DNA of 52,132 bases from Chloroflexota bacterium (GTDB lineage Bacteria; Chloroflexota; Anaerolineae; Aggregatilineales; Phototrophicaceae). Below are positions 6,978-15,307 of this stretch, in pieces (positions within the stretch are counted from its first letter, which is position 1; each line of letters opens with the position of its first letter). The stretch is taken from the NCBI GenBank assembly GCA_011525385.1, contig WTGF01000070.1, positions 1-52,132 on the forward strand. The letters run 5' to 3'. The notes beneath the pieces were generated by a model. It did not search any database and had not been told where the DNA came from. It saw only the letters and a list, made by a program, of their open reading frames with translations. Position numbers and translations under genes: made by a program.

Positions 6978-7956
6978 TCGTGCGCTTCCGGGCTACTTCG
7001 GCGTAATGATCGTCTAGCTCAATACCGAGCCACCGCCTGCCGAGCCGTCTTGCTACAGCAGTTGTTGTACCAGAGCCGACAAAAGGATCCATAACAACAC
7101 CTTTGGCTGGCGAGAATAGCCTAATTACGCGACTAGCAAGCTCTTCGGGAAACTCAGCTTCATGGCGATGGTTGCGTTGCACTGAACGAATGTTCCAGAC
7201 TCCTCGCGACCCCCACTCAGACCATTCACGACTAGTCAGTCGCTGACGATCATATTCTGTAATACCAGGTTGCCAAAAGATATAGACATGTTCAAACTCA
7301 TCGACTGCCCTATATGAATTAGAGTGCCAGCGACAATTTGCCCAACATGGATCTTTGTGCCAGATGCGCTGATCATACAAATATAGTCCAGCGTGCAGCG
7401 CCCACTCTTCGACCAGGCAGCCGGTTAACTTTACCCGAGTAGACGCCATCTGCTTGCCACCGCGAACATTGTTATGTTCCAAACGGCGTTGCACCGTCTG
7501 TTCACTACAACCGAGCATCTTCGCCAGATCAACGCGCCTCGCCTCCGGATACTGCTGTTTCAACTCAATTATTTGTTCTCTGGTTACTGGGCTTTTCTTA
7601 CGACGTACGTTGTCTGCCTGGTAACGAGGCATTGATTCATCCGGAAAGCACAGAATATCGCCTATATTGACAGCCATAAAGCCGCCCGGCTTCAAAATTC
7701 GCGAATGGAGGAAAATTGTTTCTTTAACCAGCGATTGCCACTCGCTAAAACTCCAATCCTTTTCGTATGACTTGCCTACATAATATGGAGGTGACCAGAA
7801 GCTAAGATCAACACTGCCAGCCGGCAACAAAGGTATTACTTCTCTAGCATCGCCGGTAAGAATGCGGTTAAAGCTGAACTTTGGTTTGTAGATTTTGGGT
7901 ACGGCAACTGTTGTCGAAACTGTTGCTGACGGTTGTCGAGAGTGGATTTCGCTCAT
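6967..7956 (-). CDS. DNA methyltransferase (beta class, probably N4-cytosine) with internal helix-turn-helix
   Basis: The catalytic motif SPPY (55-58) comes before the AdoMet-binding motif DPFVGSGTT (290-298), the order of beta-class amino-methyltransferases; SPPY favours N4-cytosine methylation. Between them, residues about 124-165 form an extra helix-turn-helix (TREQIIELKQQYPE, RVDLAKMLGCSEQTVQRRL) that looks like a resolvase or Crp-type DNA-binding segment, followed by a conserved RIWHKDPCW block. The gene precedes and overlaps the SfiI-like nuclease gene by 11 bp, so it is the cognate protector. The inserted motif may serve in target recognition or in autoregulation of the operon. A GGAG ribosome site precedes the ATG. 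Confidence 0.85.
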   Translation of the reverse strand: MSEIHSRQPSATVSTTVAVPKIYKPKFSFNRILTGDAREVIPLLPAGSVDLSFWSPPYYVGKSYEKDWSFSEWQSLVKETIFLHSRILKPGGFMAVNIGDILCFPDESMPRYQADNVRRKKSPVTREQIIELKQQYPEARRVDLAKMLGCSEQTVQRRLEHNNVRGGKQMASTRVKLTGCLVEEWALHAGLYLYDQRIWHKDPCWANCRWHSNSYRAVDEFEHVYIFWQPGITEYDRQRLTSREWSEWGSRGVWNIRSVQRNHRHEAEFPEELASRVIRLFSPAKGVVMDPFVGSGTTTAVARRLGRRWLGIELDDHYAEVARKRTNVT

Positions 7957-8079
7957 TCTCCATCCCTTTCTCAGATGGCCGTTAGGATTTTGAAGTGGTG
8001 ATCATTTCCAGTCTGATGAAGATGAAAAGAGTGGCTAGAAATCGACGTATTCTTTTTCCGGCCAATGCAGGAAGCTATA

Positions 8080-8805
8080 ATGACATTATATCGAAACACG
8101 GGGGTTTTGCGAATGTTGCAAACTGAGATCGTTCTGACTGATGAAGTGCAGGCCGGGCGCGCTCTGGTGGCGCGTATCGGGACTGTGCTCTTTGACCGCC
8201 GTCTGACCGATGCCGGTGGCGGCAATATCAGCTTGCGCGTGGACGATGTCTATTGCATGTCGCCGACGCTCGCCGGACAGATGCGCCAGTGGCAGTTGGA
8301 TGCCGAGGATGTTCTGGTCGTCAGTCGACAGGGGGAGATCCTGGAAGGCGATGGCGGCTTAACGCGCGAAAGCGCCGTTCACTTCGGCCTGCACGAAAAC
8401 TTCCGTGAATACGGCAGCGCTGTTATCCACGCGCATCCGCGCAACCTGATGGTCTTCGCCTGCGCCAACAAAGCCATGCCGCCGATCATGGAAGCCACGC
8501 GCAAATTCGGCGTCACGCCCGTCATCGAGTATGCGCCGGCGCACAGCCCCAAATTGGGCGAAAGAATCGTCGCCACCATGCGCGGGCGCGAGGCGCGCAT
8601 CGCCAAGCACGCCGCGGGAACCATCGCCCCCTGGCACGGCTTGTTCTTGATGGGCAAAAACCTGGAAGCCGCGCTGGATGCCGTCGAGCGCCTTGATACC
8701 AACGCCTTTGTCATGATGATGTCGCGACACTTGGACGCCAGCCCCATGCTGCGCGAAGAAAGCGCGGACATGGAAGCGGCTATCGCCGACTTCAGCGACG
8801 ACTAA
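8080..8805 (+). CDS. Class II aldolase/adducin family protein (sugar-phosphate aldolase)
   Basis: The 241-residue cytoplasmic protein has the class II aldolase core GGGNISLRV, E97 (LTRESAVH), the zinc-binding HAH at 117-119 (VIHAHPRN) and a third histidine in APWHG (186). Relatives include L-fuculose-phosphate and rhamnulose-phosphate aldolases, which split a ketose 1-phosphate into DHAP and an aldehyde. The start at 8080 is chosen for the AGGA ribosome site 7 nt upstream; ATGs at 8065 and 8113 are alternatives, and a TATAAT at 8076-8081 would favour 8113 if it is a -10 box. The PfkB kinase gene begins 5 bp after the stop, so the two probably act in one pathway. The substrate cannot be named. 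Confidence 0.8.
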   Translation: MTLYRNTGVLRMLQTEIVLTDEVQAGRALVARIGTVLFDRRLTDAGGGNISLRVDDVYCMSPTLAGQMRQWQLDAEDVLVVSRQGEILEGDGGLTRESAVHFGLHENFREYGSAVIHAHPRNLMVFACANKAMPPIMEATRKFGVTPVIEYAPAHSPKLGERIVATMRGREARIAKHAAGTIAPWHGLFLMGKNLEAALDAVERLDTNAFVMMMSRHLDASPMLREESADMEAAIADFSDD

Positions 8806-8810
8806 TCGGG

Positions 8811-9743
8811 ATGATCGTCTCCCTGACGCCCAATACCACGATTGATCTGACGGTATTCGTTCCCGAACTGATCACCGATACCACCCTTCGCGCCTCCCGC
8901 ACGGTTTACAGCCTGGGCGGCAAACCGACCGACGCTTCCTGGATACTGGGCCGGATGGGGGTCGGCAGCCTGGCGTTGGGACTGGCAGCGGGGTCGGTCG
9001 GCGACAAAGTCAAGGATATGATGGAAGCCTACGGCGTGACGACGGATTTCGTCAGCGCCGAGGGCGAGACACGCATCAACACGGTCATCATTGATGAAAG
9101 CACGAAGGAGCATACGACCATCACTTCCGCGTCCATGTTCGTCAAGCCGAGTCATCTTGACGCATTGCGCCAGCGATACGAGGCTGCGCTCAAGTCGGCA
9201 TCGGTGGTGATCACCGGCGGATCCTTGCCGCCCGGCATGGATCCCGAGTTCTACGTCGAAGCGATCAAAATGGCGCGCGAGCAGGGCGTTCCCCTACTCT
9301 TTGACGCCTCGCAGCCCAATCTGGAGGTCGGCCTGCGCGCCAAACCGACCTTTATCAAGCCGAATAATCATGAACTGTCGGCGCTAGTCGGCCAAGAACT
9401 GGAATCTACGGAAGCCCTGTACGCCGCGGGCAGCGACCTCCTGGCGCGTTATGGCAGTGAAGTCGTAATTTCGCGGGGCGAGGACGGTGTGCTGGCGGTC
9501 CTGCGGGAGGGCAGTTATCGCATCCCGGCGATCCCGGTCAATGTCAGCAGCCCGGCGGGGGCGGGGGACGCAGTGCTGGCGGGCTTGGCTCATGCCATTC
9601 ATCACAGGAGGCCAATAGAAGATGGCTTGCGGCTGGGGGTTGCCGCGGCGACGGCCGTCTGCCTGCAACCGGGCACCGCCGCCTACGAGGTCGCGGATAT
9701 GCGCCGATTCTTGCCGCGGGTGGAGTTGATCCCCTACCCTTGA
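8811..9743 (+). CDS. PfkB-family sugar kinase (1-phosphofructokinase/tagatose-6-phosphate kinase type)
   Basis: This 310-residue protein matches the FruK/LacC branch of the PfkB fold: N-terminal SLTPNTTIDLT, a GGK motif at 36-38, ITGGSLPPG (135-142) and the anion-hole/catalytic SPAGAGD (GAGD 250-253, D253 as base). It should transfer phosphate from ATP to a hydroxyl of a sugar or sugar phosphate in the cytoplasm. It is tightly coupled with the class II aldolase gene (5 bp gap), which suggests phosphorylation followed by aldol cleavage of one ketose. The usual donor-sugar loop reads GGKPTDASWIL rather than GGKGINVA, so its substrate may differ from fructose 1-phosphate. A GC-rich hairpin follows at 9841-9866. 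Confidence 0.85.
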   Translation: MIVSLTPNTTIDLTVFVPELITDTTLRASRTVYSLGGKPTDASWILGRMGVGSLALGLAAGSVGDKVKDMMEAYGVTTDFVSAEGETRINTVIIDESTKEHTTITSASMFVKPSHLDALRQRYEAALKSASVVITGGSLPPGMDPEFYVEAIKMAREQGVPLLFDASQPNLEVGLRAKPTFIKPNNHELSALVGQELESTEALYAAGSDLLARYGSEVVISRGEDGVLAVLREGSYRIPAIPVNVSSPAGAGDAVLAGLAHAIHHRRPIEDGLRLGVAAATAVCLQPGTAAYEVADMRRFLPRVELIPYP

Positions 9744-9828
9744 GTATGAGGCGAGCGAAATGCCGACTGCGGGCGGGACGATCTAAGTACCAAGCAAGCA
9801 ATGGAAGCTCTGAATGCCGCTTTTCTAA

Positions 9829-9869
9829 CCCCTCCCCCAGCCCCTCCCCGAAGCATCAGGGAGGGGAGT
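9829..9869. repeat. GC-rich hairpin, repeat family A, possible terminator
   Basis: The arms CCCCTCCC (9841-9848) and GGGAGGGG (9859-9866) are perfectly complementary with a 10-nt loop, preceded by CCCCTCCCCCAG. It lies between convergent genes (kinase on plus, GH172 on minus) and may end transcription from both. No T-tract is present. Similar hairpins are found at 437-498 and 11146-11172. Confidence 0.6.
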
Positions 9870-9912
9870 AGAGTCGTCAAGTTATGCGATTGTTTGCACA
9901 ACTAACTTGAAA

Positions 9913-11025
9913 TTAAATCACTTCGAGGTAATCCCGATCGGGCAACTCTGGGAAGGGCGCGTGTGGTTCTGCCTGGTACCAGAACGCCGTCGATGCAATA
10001 TCGTCTTGCAGGGGCAAATAACGCCACTCTTCAAATGGCGCTTCGTGCAGCGACCCGGAGCGCCAGCCTAAGGCTTGAATCGTCACGCGCAGATCCTGCT
10101 CGAATCGGATCGGATCCGGTATATGCCAGCGATACATGCCAAAGCGCTGCTGGCTCTGGTAGAACCCATCCGGTTTGATCACTTGCGGCAATCCCAGATA
10201 AGGCGTTGTGTAGGGTGTGTAGAATCCGTCCTGATTGCCGAAGCACCAGGCGCCGCCAAAATAGTCCTCGGTGCCGGTGCCGCAGATGGTGGGAAAGTCG
10301 CTATCGCCATCCATATAGAACTTGATCTCGCCCTCGCCCCACCAGCCGCGGTTATTGCTGCCCCAAGCCATATAAGTCCCGACATAGTGGCCCATGCCCT
10401 TGACGCCATCGAGAATGGTATACACCTCTTTGTATGGCAGCGGGTTGCTGCGGCGCCATTGCGCGTGCAAGTAGCCGACATCCTCCGGCACATCGGTCAG
10501 CGTATAGTCGAACTGGTAGAACATGGGCTGTACCGACACATCAAGCAGGTTTTCTATCGTAACGCGAGCGCTCTTGCGGAAGGGCATTTCCCAATAGCTG
10601 TTGAAGGCGCTGTGGGAATTGGCCGAAACGGGCATCGAGTTGACATGACAGAATTCCGTCCAGCCATTACAGAAGAAGTCGCCAAATGGCACCTCGATCG
10701 ACGGCGTCTCTTCATCGTCCCAATAAAAGCGCAGGATCAAGGAGCGCCAGTACTTGGCATAGGTGGTGATCCAGATATGTTGAATGGCGCCCGGTCCCTC
10801 AATCTCGGCTAGCGTCGTGACGCTGTTGGCTTCGAGTTGGATGCAAGGGGAGACCTTCCAGCCCTGCCCCAGGTCTTGCGCCGCTGACCAAGAGAAGCCA
10901 TCGGTGGCCATGCCGCCCGCCCCTTTTTCGCCTTTGAAGTTCTCCGCAGTGATGGAGCGCGTCTTGGCCTTGGACAAGCGCGAGATATTGCCCATATTCA
11001 AATGCAATCCGTTGAAGTATTCCAC
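9913..11025 (-). CDS. GH172 family protein (DUF2961), probable furanosidase-type glycoside hydrolase
   Basis: The 370-residue sequence is a full-length DUF2961 protein, now classed as GH172 (difructose dianhydride hydrolase, alpha-D-fructo- or arabinofuranosidases). Family hallmarks are GPGAIQHIWIT near 77-87, GWWGEGEIKFYMDGD (E231, E233) and ICGTGTEDYFGGAW with E253; two of these acidic residues are likely catalytic. There is no signal peptide, so it should act in the cytoplasm on imported oligosaccharides. Translation starts at a GTG preceded by GAGGTGAT. It lies downstream of the Opp-type transporter operon on the same strand, 373 bp after its last gene, which suggests a shared substrate but not necessarily one transcript. 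Confidence 0.85.
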   Translation of the reverse strand: MEYFNGLHLNMGNISRLSKAKTRSITAENFKGEKGAGGMATDGFSWSAAQDLGQGWKVSPCIQLEANSVTTLAEIEGPGAIQHIWITTYAKYWRSLILRFYWDDEETPSIEVPFGDFFCNGWTEFCHVNSMPVSANSHSAFNSYWEMPFRKSARVTIENLLDVSVQPMFYQFDYTLTDVPEDVGYLHAQWRRSNPLPYKEVYTILDGVKGMGHYVGTYMAWGSNNRGWWGEGEIKFYMDGDSDFPTICGTGTEDYFGGAWCFGNQDGFYTPYTTPYLGLPQVIKPDGFYQSQQRFGMYRWHIPDPIRFEQDLRVTIQALGWRSGSLHEAPFEEWRYLPLQDDIASTAFWYQAEPHAPFPELPDRDYLEVI

Positions 11026-11130
11026 TTTATCACCTCGTCAATCGTCTCTGTAAATCCAAGTTAGTCATGCGATAACAGATTGGAAATCTATGCTAAGAGT
11101 GGGCGAGCCATCGGACGCTGTTGAAATACA

Positions 11131-11172
11131 CCCCTCATCCCCCGGCCCCTTCTCCCACAAGGGGAGAAGGGG
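11131..11172. repeat. Palindromic repeat family A between OppF and GH172 genes
   Basis: The left part is the reverse complement of the GGGCCGGGGGATG string seen at 13 and 497. The hairpin arms are CCCCTTCTCCC (11146-11156) and GGGGAGAAGGGG (11161-11172) with a short ACAA loop. It lies in the 373-bp gap between GH172 and the upstream ABC ATPase and could stabilise or separate transcripts. Confidence 0.7.
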
Positions 11173-11224
11173 AGTCTTGTGACCCGTATTGAGCCCTTTA
11201 AGCCCCTCTCCCTTTATGATTCTG

Positions 11225-11242
11225 CCCCCCGAAAACGGGGGG
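11225..11242. repeat. Short GC-rich hairpin in the same intergenic gap
   Basis: CCCCCCG (11225-11231) and CGGGGGG (11236-11242) flank an AAAA loop, and GGACTGAGGGGGGACCAGGGG follows. The remainder of the gap 11026-11398 contains no ORF that I can support; only scattered G- and C-runs of the repeat type are seen. Confidence 0.55.
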
Positions 11243-11398
11243 ACTGAGGGGGGACCAGGGGTTTGGGTGAGGGTCTGGGCGGTTCTTAAACAGTGTCCAT
11301 CGGCTCGCCCGTACAAGTTTTCGGTTATTTTGGTAATTTCATTCATGTTGCAATCACTATAATTGCTTAGTTGGAATTACATCTGTATTTGATGGTCT

Positions 11399-12433
11399 TT
11401 AACTTTCCACAGGCCTTGCCACTGGACTCTCCAGCCCAGGAACTTTGGCGTGAGGATCAAAGTCGACAGGTTTGTAGCAAAGCGCCTGCCGCTCGTCCGA
11501 AACTTGTACCATCGGCGGCACTGTATTCTCGCAGATTGCCTGAACGTATTTGCAGCGCTTGGCGAACTTGCAGGCTTGCGCCTGAAATTCTTTGATCTCG
11601 ATATCCGGCAGGGCGACGCCTCGCTCCCATTTGTGGTCAACAGTCGGCACCGAATCGAGCAGCAGCTCGGTATAAGGATGGGCGGAATCGGTCAGAATCT
11701 GTTCCGATGGACCGTACTCCACCACGCTGCCGCGATACATGATGGCGATGTAATCGCTGACGTAGTAGGCGGTCGAGAGATCGTGCGTGATGTAGACGAA
11801 GCTGACTTTGTAGCGCTCCTTGAGCTCAAGGAAGAGATTAACTATATTCATGCGCAGCGAGGCATCGATCATGCTAACCGGTTCGTCGGCGACGATCAGT
11901 TTCGGACGCGGGATGAGGCTGCGGGCTACGGAGATGCGCTGCAACTCGCCGCCCGAGAACTGATTGGCGTACTTACCTTCCACGCGCGAGAGATCGAGAC
12001 CGACCGATTCCAGCACTTCAGCGACGATTTCGCGCGCTTCTTTTCGGTTATCCGCGATCTTTAAGCGAATTGCGGCATTAAAGAGATAGCGGTCGACCTT
12101 CTTGCGCGCGCTGAAAGCCTCGAAGGGGTTCTGGAAGATTGGCTGCACCGCGCGGTAGTAGTCTCGCCCTTTCAGACCAGCGCCGCCTTTTGAATACAGC
12201 GGGTGACCGTCGATGAGCACATCGCCCGAGGTGGGATGCTCCAGTTCGAGGATGATGCGCGCCAGCGTGGTCTTGCCGCTGCCGGATTCGCCGACGATGC
12301 TCAGAATCGATGGCTCTGCCGCTGGCAAGCTCAGGCTGACATCGTCAACAGCCACCAGCCGCGTGCCGAAGACCAGACCGCCAATACGGAAGATCTTGCT
12401 GACATTGCGCAGTTCGAGCAGATTTACACTCAA
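11399..12433 (-). CDS. oppF: Oligopeptide/oligosaccharide ABC transporter ATP-binding protein (OppF type)
   Basis: The 344-residue ATPase has Walker A GESGSGKTT (48-56), Q-loop near 101, the ABC signature FSGGELQRIS (159-168) and Walker B LIVADEP (179-185). A C-terminal oligo_HPY region with a cysteine cluster (CKFAKRCKYVQAIC) follows, typical of Opp/Dpp ATPases. It starts at TTG, whose TTGA overlaps the stop of the OppD-type gene. With the OppD, OppB, OppC and binding-protein genes upstream it forms a complete importer. Glycosidase neighbours suggest that the substrate may be an oligosaccharide, as for some Thermotoga Opp-like systems, rather than a peptide. Confidence 0.9.
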   Translation of the reverse strand: MSVNLLELRNVSKIFRIGGLVFGTRLVAVDDVSLSLPAAEPSILSIVGESGSGKTTLARIILELEHPTSGDVLIDGHPLYSKGGAGLKGRDYYRAVQPIFQNPFEAFSARKKVDRYLFNAAIRLKIADNRKEAREIVAEVLESVGLDLSRVEGKYANQFSGGELQRISVARSLIPRPKLIVADEPVSMIDASLRMNIVNLFLELKERYKVSFVYITHDLSTAYYVSDYIAIMYRGSVVEYGPSEQILTDSAHPYTELLLDSVPTVDHKWERGVALPDIEIKEFQAQACKFAKRCKYVQAICENTVPPMVQVSDERQALCYKPVDFDPHAKVPGLESPVARPVES

Positions 12434-13407
12434 GAGACAGCCTCGCCGTACAAGTGACAGGACACAAAGTGCTGATTCTCGATCTGCAGCAAGGCCGGCT
12501 CCTGATGGGCGCAGTGATCCATGACTTTTGCGCAGCGCGCGGCAAAGCGACAGCCGGCCGGTGGGTCAATCAAGTTTGGCGGCCGGCCAGAGATGCCGAC
12601 GCGCTGACTTCGATCACCAACCCGCGGCAAGGACCCAATCAGCATCTGCGTATAAGGATGCAAAGGATTGTTGAAGATGGCTTCGGTGGGACCGTATTCC
12701 ACCAGCTTGCCGGCATACATGATCGCCAGCCGGTCGCTGATCTGATAGTGCACGCCCATATCATGCGAGACGACGACCAAGGTGTTTTCCATCTGCTGCT
12801 GAAGTTCGATCAGCATCAGCAGAATGCCCTTTTGCACCACCACATCCAGCGCCGTGGTTGGCTCGTCCGCCAGGACGATCTGCGGGTGCAGAAAGGTGCC
12901 GAGCGCCACCAGTACCCGCTGCTTCATGCCGCCGCTGAGTTGATGGGGGTAGGACTTCAGGACCTCGACCGGCAACTCCAGTTCTTTCAGGTAGGCCGCC
13001 ACCCGTTCGCGTATCGCCGTTTTGCCCACCGCTTTGAGAGGATGGCCCTTGGGCACGGCATCGAAAAACTGATTCTCGATGCGGATGACGGGATTGAGCA
13101 CACTCATCGAGCCTTGGGGTATATATGAGATGAATTCCCACCAGTGTTCCCGGATATCCCCCGGCCCGATGGTCTTCACGCTACCGTCCCCATCGGGAAA
13201 ATCGGCTTCGTAACTGCCGGAGACTATCCGCAGCGGCGGCTGTATATAATCATAAAGCACCTTGAGCAATGTCGATTTGCCACAGCCCGATTCGCCGGCG
13301 ATGCCCAGCACTTCGTCCGGCAGAATATCGAAGCTAAGGCCATCCACCGCCTGCACAACGCCGCGTGGCGTATCGTAGTAGCACTTGAGTTCGCGCAGCC
13401 TAAGCAT
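12430..13407 (-). CDS. oppD: Oligopeptide/oligosaccharide ABC transporter ATP-binding protein (OppD type)
   Basis: This second ATPase carries Walker A GESGCGKST, the signature LSGGMKQRVLVALG and Walker B IVLADEPTTALD, then the oligo_HPY C-terminus with cysteines (CRFAARCAKVMDHC). The start is set at the ATG at 13407, preceded by GAGGA, instead of the longer frame beginning at 13443, which would run deep into the OppC gene. Even so it overlaps the OppC stop by 8 bp, and its own stop overlaps the OppF start, so the four genes are translationally coupled. It pairs with OppF to power the importer in the inner membrane. Confidence 0.9.
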   Translation of the reverse strand: MLRLRELKCYYDTPRGVVQAVDGLSFDILPDEVLGIAGESGCGKSTLLKVLYDYIQPPLRIVSGSYEADFPDGDGSVKTIGPGDIREHWWEFISYIPQGSMSVLNPVIRIENQFFDAVPKGHPLKAVGKTAIRERVAAYLKELELPVEVLKSYPHQLSGGMKQRVLVALGTFLHPQIVLADEPTTALDVVVQKGILLMLIELQQQMENTLVVVSHDMGVHYQISDRLAIMYAGKLVEYGPTEAIFNNPLHPYTQMLIGSLPRVGDRSQRVGISGRPPNLIDPPAGCRFAARCAKVMDHCAHQEPALLQIENQHFVSCHLYGEAVS

Positions 13408-14233
13408 CGCCGTGTCCTCGCCTTTCCGCCGACAGATTCGCAATGCCAGTTGATAACAGGAACAGGCAGATGAACAAGACGATAATGGCGACGACAGGCG
13501 AACCGATCCACCACCAGCGCTGCCCGAGCAGCGCCTGATGCTGCAAAGCCCAATAGATCATCGTGCCCAACGTGGCTTCCTCCAAGCTCGACAGACCGAT
13601 CACCGCCAGGCCGGATTCAGTGGCGATGGCAACCAGGACTGTATTAACGAAGTTGGCCATGGCCCAGCTGAAGATATGGGGGACGATCTCTTCCGCCAGA
13701 ATTTGAATAGTGCCCGAGCCAGAGAAGCGCGCCGTATTGACGAACTGGCGTTCGCGCATGCTCAAGGCGATCGAGCGCATCTGGCGGGCGGGCCAGGGCC
13801 AGTTGAAGAGAATCAAGATGATGCTGATCAAAAGAAGCGAGGCACGTCCTTGCAGCAGGGAAGACATGAGGATGAGGATAGGTAAGGACGGAACAACGAT
13901 GAACACATCGGCCAAAAGCGTAATGACGCGGTCCGGAACGCCGCCGAGGAAACCGGCTGCCAAGCCGGCAAAGACGCCGATCAGCGTGGCGAAGAAGGCG
14001 ACAAAGACACCGATAAAGAGCGAGTTTTGTGTGGCATAAGACAGCAGCCAGAAGGTGTCTTGACCCAGATTGGTCGTGCCCAGGAAATGCTCGGCGCTGG
14101 GCGGCAAGTTGCGCGGGTGGCGAATCCAGGAGCGCGGATCTTCCGGCGAAAAGAAAGGCAGAATACCGCCCAGAAAGATGAAGGCTGCCAGTATGACGAG
14201 GCCGACCGTGAGGCGCGGGTTTGAGCTGCGCAC
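13400..14233 (-). CDS. oppC: Opp/Dpp-type ABC transporter permease (OppC type)
   Basis: The 277-residue protein has an N-terminal transmembrane segment, a periplasmic stretch with HPRNLPPSAEHFLGTTNLGQD (the usual HxLGTDxxGRD-like region), and the C-terminal five-helix permease domain. A coupling-helix segment (REEQ-like RERQFVNTARFSGSGTIQILAEEIVPH) contacts the ATPase. Translation starts at GTG two bases after the OppB stop. It forms the channel with OppB. Confidence 0.9.
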   Translation of the reverse strand: MRSSNPRLTVGLVILAAFIFLGGILPFFSPEDPRSWIRHPRNLPPSAEHFLGTTNLGQDTFWLLSYATQNSLFIGVFVAFFATLIGVFAGLAAGFLGGVPDRVITLLADVFIVVPSLPILILMSSLLQGRASLLLISIILILFNWPWPARQMRSIALSMRERQFVNTARFSGSGTIQILAEEIVPHIFSWAMANFVNTVLVAIATESGLAVIGLSSLEEATLGTMIYWALQHQALLGQRWWWIGSPVVAIIVLFICLFLLSTGIANLSAERRGHGDA

Positions 14234-14235
14234 GG

Positions 14236-15234
14236 CTATCTCTGCCTGATTCGCGGATCAAAGAAAGGATACAGCAGGTCGATGATTAGCGTTGAGGTGG
14301 CGACGGCGATAATGGAAATCGAAATCGTGCCCATAAGCAGGTTGTAGTCGGCTTGCAAGACCGCGTTATAAGTCATCGTGCCCAAACCGGGATAACCAAA
14401 GAGAATCTCCGTGATGAGCGCGCCGTTGAAGATAGCGCCGATTTGCAGCGCCAAAACCGTGACCTGCGGCAGGATGGCGTTGCGCAGGACATAAGCGGTC
14501 ATGATCCGGCCCTCGCCGGCGCCTTTCAGCTTGGCGAAATAGACGAAATCTTCTTCCGAGATGCTCGAGGAGAGCGCCTTCATGCTCAGTACCCACCAGC
14601 CGAAGCCGACGATGACAATCGACAGCGCAGGAAGGACGGAGTTGTATATCACGCTGGAAATGAATTCCAATGAAGGCGGATCGCCGCGGATGGAGAAGAA
14701 GAGCGGAAAGATTGGGTTGATGTGGATAAAGAGGATAATCAGGATGAGGGCGGTGATGTAATAAGGGATGGGGTAGACGAAGATGGCGATGATCTCCAGC
14801 GTGCGAGATGAGATCCAGCGGCTCTTGTAACCCGCCAGCAGACCGATAGCATTGCCAACGATCCAGGCGATGATGGTCGATGCCAGCAGCAGGCCAAGCG
14901 TCCAGGGCAGCGCCTGCCCAATCAATTCGTTTACCGGCTTGGGAAACATGGACAGCGAGGGTCCGAAATCGCGCGTGAAGAAGATGCGCTGCATGAATCC
15001 GAAGTACTGCTCCATCAGCGTGCCTTCCAAGCCGAAAGCCTGCGTCAGGGTGGCGCGCATCGCCTCGACTTGTTCCGCTTCCATATAGGCGCCGCGCGTC
15101 ATGATGCGGCCCAGCATGGCCTCAACCGGATCGGTCGGCATGAAGCGCGGCACGAAGAAAACGACCGTGATTCCGATCCATATCACCAGAATATAGGCGA
15201 TAAGCCGGGTGACCACGAACCTGGCGAATTGCAT
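14236..15234 (-). CDS. oppB: Opp/Dpp-type ABC transporter permease (OppB type)
   Basis: This 332-residue inner-membrane protein begins with the characteristic first transmembrane helix (YILVIWIGITVVFFVPRFMP) and a long periplasmic loop (about 35-110), then five more helices. The coupling helix region reads DFVYFAKLKGAGEGRIMTAYVLRNAILPQ, the pattern of OppB/DppB. The C-terminal FGYPGLGTM motif is also typical. It follows the binding-protein gene by 73 bp and precedes OppC by 2 bp. Confidence 0.9.
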   Translation of the reverse strand: MQFARFVVTRLIAYILVIWIGITVVFFVPRFMPTDPVEAMLGRIMTRGAYMEAEQVEAMRATLTQAFGLEGTLMEQYFGFMQRIFFTRDFGPSLSMFPKPVNELIGQALPWTLGLLLASTIIAWIVGNAIGLLAGYKSRWISSRTLEIIAIFVYPIPYYITALILIILFIHINPIFPLFFSIRGDPPSLEFISSVIYNSVLPALSIVIVGFGWWVLSMKALSSSISEEDFVYFAKLKGAGEGRIMTAYVLRNAILPQVTVLALQIGAIFNGALITEILFGYPGLGTMTYNAVLQADYNLLMGTISISIIAVATSTLIIDLLYPFFDPRIRQR

Positions 15235-15307
15235 GAGGCGACCTTAGGCAAGTCGAAACGGGTGTACCCGTCAGAGCACACCCATTCCAGTTAATTAGCG
15301 CTTCATC

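Noticed and set aside
8076..8081. TATAAT as a -10 promoter element for the aldolase gene
   Set aside because: No acceptable -35 box 16-18 bp upstream (TTTTTC at best) and it overlaps the best-supported start codon, so it is mentioned only as an alternative.
7971..8225. 84-residue minus-strand frame upstream of the methyltransferase, considered as a controller protein
   Set aside because: It overlaps the aldolase gene and has no helix-turn-helix; base composition fits a shadow.
10075..10812. 245-residue plus-strand frame opposite GH172
   Set aside because: Shadow frame without ribosome site or domain.
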